Source: Protea cynaroides
Lineage: Eukaryota; Streptophyta; Magnoliopsida; Proteales; Proteaceae
NCBI GenBank assembly: GCA_028583415.1
Contig: CM053269.1
Coordinates: 78,669,567 to 78,733,566, forward strand
Length of the DNA stretch: 64,000 bases
Reading direction: 5' to 3'
The notes beneath the pieces were generated by a model. That model did no database searches. It saw nothing but the letters and a program-made list of their open reading frames with translations, and was not told where the DNA came from. Shown here piece by piece: positions 58,701 through 64,000 of this stretch; within the stretch, counting starts at the first letter, position 1; every line of letters starts with the position of its first letter. The position numbers and the translations under genes were made by a program.

Positions 58701-59188
58701 GACCTTGAATTCGTCGTAGGTCATAAGGTATTCCTCAAAGTGTCACCTATGCGAGGTTTGAAACGGTTTGGACAGAAAGGGAAATTAAGTCCGAGATATG
58801 TCGGACCATATGAGATTCTAGATAAGCGTGGAAAAGTGGCTTACCAGTTAGCACTACACCATCTATGTCAAGTGTGCATGACGTATTTCATATCTCCTTA
58901 TTGAAGAAATATGTCAGAGACCCAACGCACGTATTGACAGTAGATCTACCTGATTTGACTGAGGATTTGACGTTTGAAGTAGCACCAACTGAAATCACCA
59001 GTCGAAAGGTGCAATGACTACGCAACCGTGACATTTATTATGTTAAGGTCAACTGGAGAAGCAAGGATATAGAAGAAATCACATGGGAAGAAGATAATGT
59101 TATGCGAAAGCAATACCCTCATCTATTCGACTCGGAAGGTATGTACAATTTCGAGGACAAAATTTTTATAAGTAGGGGGGAGTTGTAA
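55715..59188 (+). pseudogene. GYP-plus pol: protease, RT, RNase H, integrase, chromodomain
   Basis: Protease has LFDSGATHSF near 55750. RT has APYRMAPTELKELK, GAPVLFVKKKDG and FIDDILVYSKDE. RNase H has YIDASGLGLG, DLELAAVVHA and SDHKSL. Integrase has HPGSTKMYHDL, CLNCQ, the core acidic residues in TMDF, SDRDP and TDGQSERT, and VGPYEIL. The chromodomain has VKVNWRS and ITWEED near the end. Damage: TAA at 56368, TGA at 56458, a 10-base deletion near 56582 in RT, frameshifts near 56815, 57465 and 58850, and TGA at 58293, 58698 and 59013. The natural TAA (59186-59188) is supplied by the LTR's own TGTAA terminus. Confidence 0.94.
59165..59183 (+). other. GYP-plus polypurine tract
   Basis: AAGTAGGGGGGAGT immediately before the 3' LTR, identical to GYP-minus, and overlapping the last pol codons. 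Confidence 0.88.
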
Positions 59189-61491
59189 GACCCATATCAA
59201 ACTAACCAATCTTACCACCTTGTACCAGGTCTACCTATCATGGTCGAGCCAAATGGACCGAGTGCGTGAAGGAAATAGCAAAGATAGGTATTAAACTGAC
59301 CCAAAATAGTCAAATGAGGGTAGGGTCGCATACCCAGTCTAGCAGGGTCGACCCCCACTCACATAGAAGTCAGACCCCTGATTTTTCACTGGGGATCGGA
59401 CAACTTAGGAACTGAGGGTCGACGGGATCGCCGACCCCCTCATCGACCCCCTGTTTGCCGACAGAAACCGCAAAAAGAAAACCTTCCAAATTTCAATGGG
59501 ATTCCTTCCTAATCTCAATGTGACTTATTTTTGGAGATTCTACTCTATAAATAGGACGTCCCTAAGCCTCTTTCACTCCTTTTGAAACCCTAATTGAGAG
59601 TGAGAGAAAGAGAAGAGAAGGAGAAGAGAAGAAAAGTTGGAGAAGAAGACCTAATTGAAGAATTCAGAGAAATCTCTGAATCTCAGCAAACCTAAAGTTT
59701 GGGCAAGCTTTCTATTTGATAATCTAAGACCTTAGAATAGTTCATGAAGAGAATATGGTCTAGGAGAAACCCAAATCATACACCCATGGGAATATTTCGA
59801 TGAAATCCATGGAGAAATCATGGTAGACAAAGTAAGGAAGAAACCTAGAGTTCTAAGCCATAGAACAAGCCTAGAATGGATTGTGGAAGTAAGCCATAGG
59901 ACCCAAACATGAAAGAATGGACTGTAGAATGAAAATCTTGACTCAACCCACAGGGGGTCGCACATGGGGTCGATTGGGAATCGACCCTACCAGACCACAG
60001 GATCGACCCCCAGTATTCGGAAAGTCCAGAATAGGGGTGGTCGCACCCAGGGTCGATGGAACATCCGACCCTGGCATCGACCCTACCCTGGGGGTCGATG
60101 TAGACTGCTACCCTACCTGCGACCTACCCTGCGACCCGTGCTTAAAAACAAGCCTAATGATGTCAGAATGACTTCTAACCAAAATCTATCGACTTGTTAG
60201 GTTTTTTTATTGATAAAAAAGTGGTTTTAAAGCTTGAAAGAGGATCAACACTCAAGCAAAGATGAGGGAACAAGACCTAAACTAATTGGCTAATAATAAA
60301 CTATTTTTATTTCTTGAGTCCAATGCCATGACTAATTCTATGCGTGTATGCTTGTATGTGCATTCAATATGTCATCCAATATTCTTGCTATTATTATTCA
60401 TGCATATTTAATTCTGTTTATTTATAACATGATGATGATGATGATGCTAGGAATAGGCATGTAAATGTATGTGTGTGGTTAGTGTACATGGTGCGGGTAG
60501 GGGATGGTATCAACCGGTACAGCCATACCATTTTCATGGGGTGTATATTGTGCCATGGTTCTACATAAGTCATGTCCACTGACATCGTTGTATCGCCATT
60601 ACCTTAGCAGAACTATTACGTCGTAGGGTATCAGGGGAGGTGGTCTTGGACCTTGTAGTCTTCGACTCTGTCGGGGGGCCTTAGCTCTATCTCTATGGAT
60701 GTATTGAGGGATGTTGGGGTAAGGCCTTGGATACACTGTTTGACATTAGGATTGGTTAGTTGCGAGCCCAGTTTGCAAGCCCTCGCCAGCAGGGGCTTAC
60801 GTGTTGGTATGGGCAACCGGTACAGCCATGTCGTTTTCATGGGGTGTATATTATCCTTGGTGGGTGCATGTGGGACGACAGTGCCGATACTCATTGGGCG
60901 GATTCACACAATCGTGTATAGAGGTTAGGCGGCCACCGAACATTTCTATAACACATTGCAAACTTATAAACCAGACCACAGAAATGAATTGAATGCATGT
61001 ATATGTTTGTTGCATTGTTTTGTTTGCTCACTGAGCCATGATGTGTGCTCACCCCTTTCGACGTCGAATATTTTTAGTTGATGATTCAGGTACCACGGTG
61101 GAAGATTATATGAATGCTTCTGTGTACGGGCACGTCTCTACGATGGAAGCTGAAGACTTAGTGGAAATGCATGACTCCTCATGCGAGTGCAACACATGCG
61201 TTTTCGATTAGATTTTGATTTGCATTATTAAGGAAATATAATTGATATTTTATTTACTTATGTCTCAGTTGATACAACATAATTTGATACTTTATTTATG
61301 ATTATGACGGTTAGATTCCTCAGTTCATTTATTATTAAGACTTCCGCTATTGTGTATTTATTCTGATTATGGTTGTGGATGTGTATGATTTTATTTTCAA
61401 CGGACACAGCCTATTAGAGATCCTGGTTGAACCATTGGTTTATTAACGGTTCATCACACCGTTCTGAATGGTGCGGAATTGGGGTGTGACA
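59184..61491 (+). repeat. GYP-plus 3' LTR (2308 bp)
   Basis: TGTAAGACCC-type start and intact GGGTGTGACA end. Differs from the 5' LTR by scattered substitutions and small indels. The leader donor region reads CCTAAAGTTTGG here, so the GT donor is altered. Confidence 0.95.
61090..61211 (+). CDS. LTR terminal mini-exon frame, GYP-plus 3' LTR
   Basis: 122 nt after TTCAG, open to TAG. The end reads SSCECNTCVFD. It differs from the 5' copy at several residues, including Ala-to-Thr between the cysteines. Confidence 0.45.
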
Positions 61492-63204
61492 TGAACCACA
61501 ATGCCACGTCCTCCCCCTGATGCTCCACTTGCATCAAACGCACTAACCACACACACAATCACATGCCTATTCCCAGCTTCATCATCATCATCTTATTATA
61601 AATTGACAAGAGTAAATATGCATGAGCAGTAATAACATAAATAGTGGATGACATGTAAGATGCACATTACAAGCATATAAGCATAGAAACATTCATTGCA
61701 TTGGACAAATAAAATAAAACAGTTTGTTATTATCCAATTTGTTTTGGTCTTGTTCCCTTACCTTTGATTGATGTTTGTTCCTCTCCCAGGCTTTGAAAGT
61801 CACTTTGAATCTATTGGGAACCTAAACAATTAATGTATTTAAATTAGGGTTCAAGTTTACCAAGTTACGATAGTCAAAAACCATATCTGGTCTCAAAATA
61901 TACTTGTTGTTATCGTATGGTCGATACCCTATTGTCGATCCTATGGTCTCAATATATGCCATGGTACGACAAACGGTCGATACCCTATGGTCTCACTAAA
62001 TGCGATCGTACCTGTGACTATACGTTTCCTGAATTCTTCCCGAATGACTATGGTAGATACTCTGGTCATCCTATGGTCGACCATAGCTGCGACCATACGT
62101 AGTCAAGTTAATTTTTACTTCTCATATGAGTTCCTCCTCTTAGCTCAACAATGAGATTTATCTTAAAATCATCATATGGCCTTTAATCATAGTTTATCAA
62201 TTATCCCTACCCTACTTTCTATGGTTTCCCATAGAAAACCTATAACCAAATCATTGTATTAGGTTCCATATATCAATTTGAAAAGAACCTATTCTATCTG
62301 ATCTATCCTACAGAGTAAAGTCCATACCTTAAGCTTGTTGTAGAGAGAGAGAACTCTTCTTTACAAAACCTTCATCTCAACCTTCTTCTCCAAATCTCCT
62401 TGTCTTTCTCTTCCTCTCTCTCTTTCTCTCTTAGGTTTAGAGTTTCAATTTGGGTTCTAAAAGAGTGAGAGAGGCTAAGGGACATCCTTTATATAGAGAA
62501 AAACCTCCATATAGAGTCCTCTTTCAATTAGGAAAGAGTCCCCCTCAAATTAGAAAATTTTCCTAAGCACGAAGTCGGTTATGGGTTCGTATGATCGATC
62601 ATGCTATCGCATAATCCGTAGACCATACGTTTTCAAAATAGTCAACCATACGTTGTACCGTCTCAATATGGTCGACCATACGTGCGACTATACCCCTAAA
62701 AAATGCCACCGTATTTCCAAAATTTACTGGTTTTTAGTTTTTGACTGGTTGCTTCCACACAAACTTAAACAGCCAACCACACCAACTAAATTTGACTTGT
62801 TGCTTACCTTATCTTGTGGTTTCTTCATACAATTGGTTCACTTGAACCGATTATGATGGAAAGACTGGTCACGACACGAAAACATAAGGTTAGACCAGGT
62901 TCGTGGCATGCGGGTCTTACATGTATATTTGATATCGGTACAGTATTTGGAACATGGATGTAATCTTCATAACAACTTTACTTACGTTAATATAACATTT
63001 AGATGGCATATGTTTACTTATGATATTGCTTCCACTATTAGTATTCTGATTTGTTTAATTGATTTTTATGGATATTGCATATATATATATTATGGAATGG
63101 TTAGTGAATTACAGCATGTTTAGTGGATCTTGGGTGGATTTGGGTCACCTTATGGGATGACCCGGGTATCATGCCCATGTCCAGAAATGGGTTGTAATAG
63201 TACT

Positions 63205-63993
63205 GGTGTAGGTTCTCGGATAAGGAGAACCTGGTTTCTAGCTTAAAGGCATCGTTTGGTTTCAGCCCTATCCCCAGAGGGAACCCACTTGTTAGGAGTT
63301 ATTGGGTGTCATGGTATAACCGAGTTAGTGCCATTTCCCTCCTCGCATATGGGAGTTTTTACCTTTTCTGGTGTGGCGGTTCTCTACCTTAGCGCCTAAC
63401 ATCATTACCAACTCAAATTGAATGCCATTTTATGTATTATTGCTTGCATGTTCTATCTCTCACTGAGCTCATGTTGGTGAGCTCACCCCACGTACGTACT
63501 TTTTATTAAATTTTGTGCAATTATTACAGTAGCTAACTTTGTGAGTCACCGATCGTTGCCAATCTCGCTCACCTAGACATGACTGTAACGAAGGAGGACT
63601 CTCTTGGTAACACGTGCGAGTGTGACACCTATGCCTTCAAGTAGACGCAAGTTCCATTTAGTGATAGTTAGGTTTCAAATTTATTTTACGAGACCACTAG
63701 TGCCCACGAATCTAGGTTGGATTCCTTATATTTGGATTTCTGTTTTGTCATTAGTTATTATGTCTTGATGAGATCATATAAAACTCTTATATTATTAAAT
63801 TAACATTAGACCTCAGTTTGTTTGTTAATTATGCTTTCGCTACTCTATTATTGTTGATTATGATTAATTCGTATACTAGATGAGTATGGTTTGGTACATG
63901 TTCTACACGGCTATAGATTGGTTTTGGGGCTGGACCGGGTTGTTCATGGGCGATCTAATCACACTTCTGAGATACCAAAAATGAGGTGTGACA
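63205..63993 (+). repeat. LTR C, right part, with the start of a primer site
   Basis: Resumes LTR C after solo LTR D. It contains the shared TCACTGAGCTC..GAGCTCACCCC stretch and ends GAGGTGTGACA at 63993, followed by ACGTTGG. That matches the spacing and first bases of the Met-tRNA primer site in GYP-plus (ACTTGG). C is therefore probably the 5' LTR of a plus-strand element whose body lies beyond the window. Confidence 0.75.
63530..63644 (+). pseudogene. LTR terminal mini-exon relic, LTR C
   Basis: After ATTACAG a frame of 115 nt contains an early TAA but retains the C-terminal TCECDTYAFK TAG. This shows that the Cys-rich end is shared with a distant LTR family. Confidence 0.4.
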
Positions 63994-64000
63994 ACGTTGG

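Larger units (their letters stand above)
49276..61491 (+). mobile_element. Complete Ty3/gypsy chromovirus GYP-plus (Tekay/Del-like), 12.2 kb
   Basis: LTRs 49276-51576 and 59184-61491 are nearly identical, with a perfect TGAAC duplication (49271-49275 and 61492-61496) inside LTR E. Gag-pol is on the plus strand, with the antisense gene on the minus strand between 5' LTR and gag. By nesting it is the latest full-length insertion here. Several stops and small deletions make pol defective. It is a sister to GYP-minus but with different LTR cassettes. Confidence 0.95.
48309..62921 (-). mobile_element. Solo LTR E (about 2.39 kb), minus strand, split by GYP-plus
   Basis: Pieces 48309-49275 and 61497-62921. 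On the minus strand it starts TGTAAGACCCGCATG and ends GGTGTGACA. The duplication TGTAT (48304-48308 and 62922-62926) confirms it as a solo LTR in LTR D. It is related to the A3/A4 group in its TGGTGTTTGATC phrase, but its promoter repeats read ATGGTCGACCATACG. The minus-strand TATA-like TATATAAA is at 62488-62495. Confidence 0.93.
33604..63199 (+). mobile_element. Solo LTR D (about 2.59 kb), split by two later insertions
   Basis: Pieces 33604-35266, 47659-48308 and 62927-63199 read as one LTR. It starts TGTAAGACCTG and ends GGGTTGTAATA, a decayed form of GGGTGTGACA with CA changed to TA. The duplication GTACT (33599-33603 and 63200-63204) confirms both ends. TATAAATA is at 33912-33919. It is interrupted by GYP-minus and by LTR E. 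A C/CT run lies near 48185-48215. Confidence 0.88.

Overview
This window is nuclear DNA of a flowering plant and consists almost entirely of transposable elements. I recognise no intact host gene, tRNA or rRNA. The case for a plant nuclear genome rests on Ty1/copia and Ty3/gypsy elements primed by initiator Met-tRNA, chromodomain (Tekay/Del-like) integrases, an Ogre/Tat-type giant LTR, a plastid psaB fragment, and a captured UDP-glucuronate 4-epimerase fragment. The species cannot be named from the sequence.

Layout. 1-9177 is a minus-strand copia element (copia-1). Its pol is split by a 2.3-kb gypsy solo LTR (A1, 2684-4963, target duplication GGTTG). 9178-14251 is unassigned DNA holding a second solo LTR (A2, duplication TACTC). 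14252-17430 is a third LTR (A3) with primer site and a truncated internal region, fused at 17430 to a decayed minus-strand copia element (copia-2, up to about 20.5 kb). Then come a pyrimidine-rich stretch, a psaB fragment and an (AT)n tract. 21569-29553 is a giant Ogre/Tat-like solo LTR (G, duplication AGTAT) carrying 40-bp minisatellites and interrupted by solo LTR A4. 29629-31115 is a TIR element carrying an epimerase gene fragment.

From about 33.1 kb to the end lies a nest resolved by target duplications. LTR C (33130-33603 plus 63205-63993) is the 5' LTR of an element running off the right edge. Solo LTR D (duplication GTACT) sits in C. D is broken by a complete minus-strand chromovirus (GYP-minus, 35267-47653, GGTTA) and by minus-strand solo LTR E (48309-62921, TGTAT). 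E is broken by a complete plus-strand chromovirus (GYP-plus, 49276-61491, TGAAC). A hAT-like MITE is inserted in the gag of GYP-minus.

The related chromoviruses have an unusual organisation, seen in both full copies and partly in A3. (1) Between the 5' LTR and gag lies an antisense gene with a conserved GT-AG intron in its 5' leader, a 'putative plant transposon protein'-like domain and a 14-residue coiled-coil repeat. (2) A 69/70-nt intron with an in-frame stop separates gag from protease; removing it joins the two frames exactly, so splicing could set the Gag to Gag-Pol ratio. (3) A conserved 3' splice site sits just upstream of the gag start, and a conserved 5' splice site lies downstream of the LTR TATA box. 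(4) The LTR carries a 122-nt terminal exon-like frame ending in a Cys-rich peptide (CEC..C.F). It is indel-free in eight copies and changes mostly at third codon positions. (5) Clusters of a GGTCGA-type motif flank both the LTR promoter and the probable antisense promoter. These five points are the best candidate for an undescribed system. All the pol genes carry stops or frameshifts, so the copies here are not autonomous.
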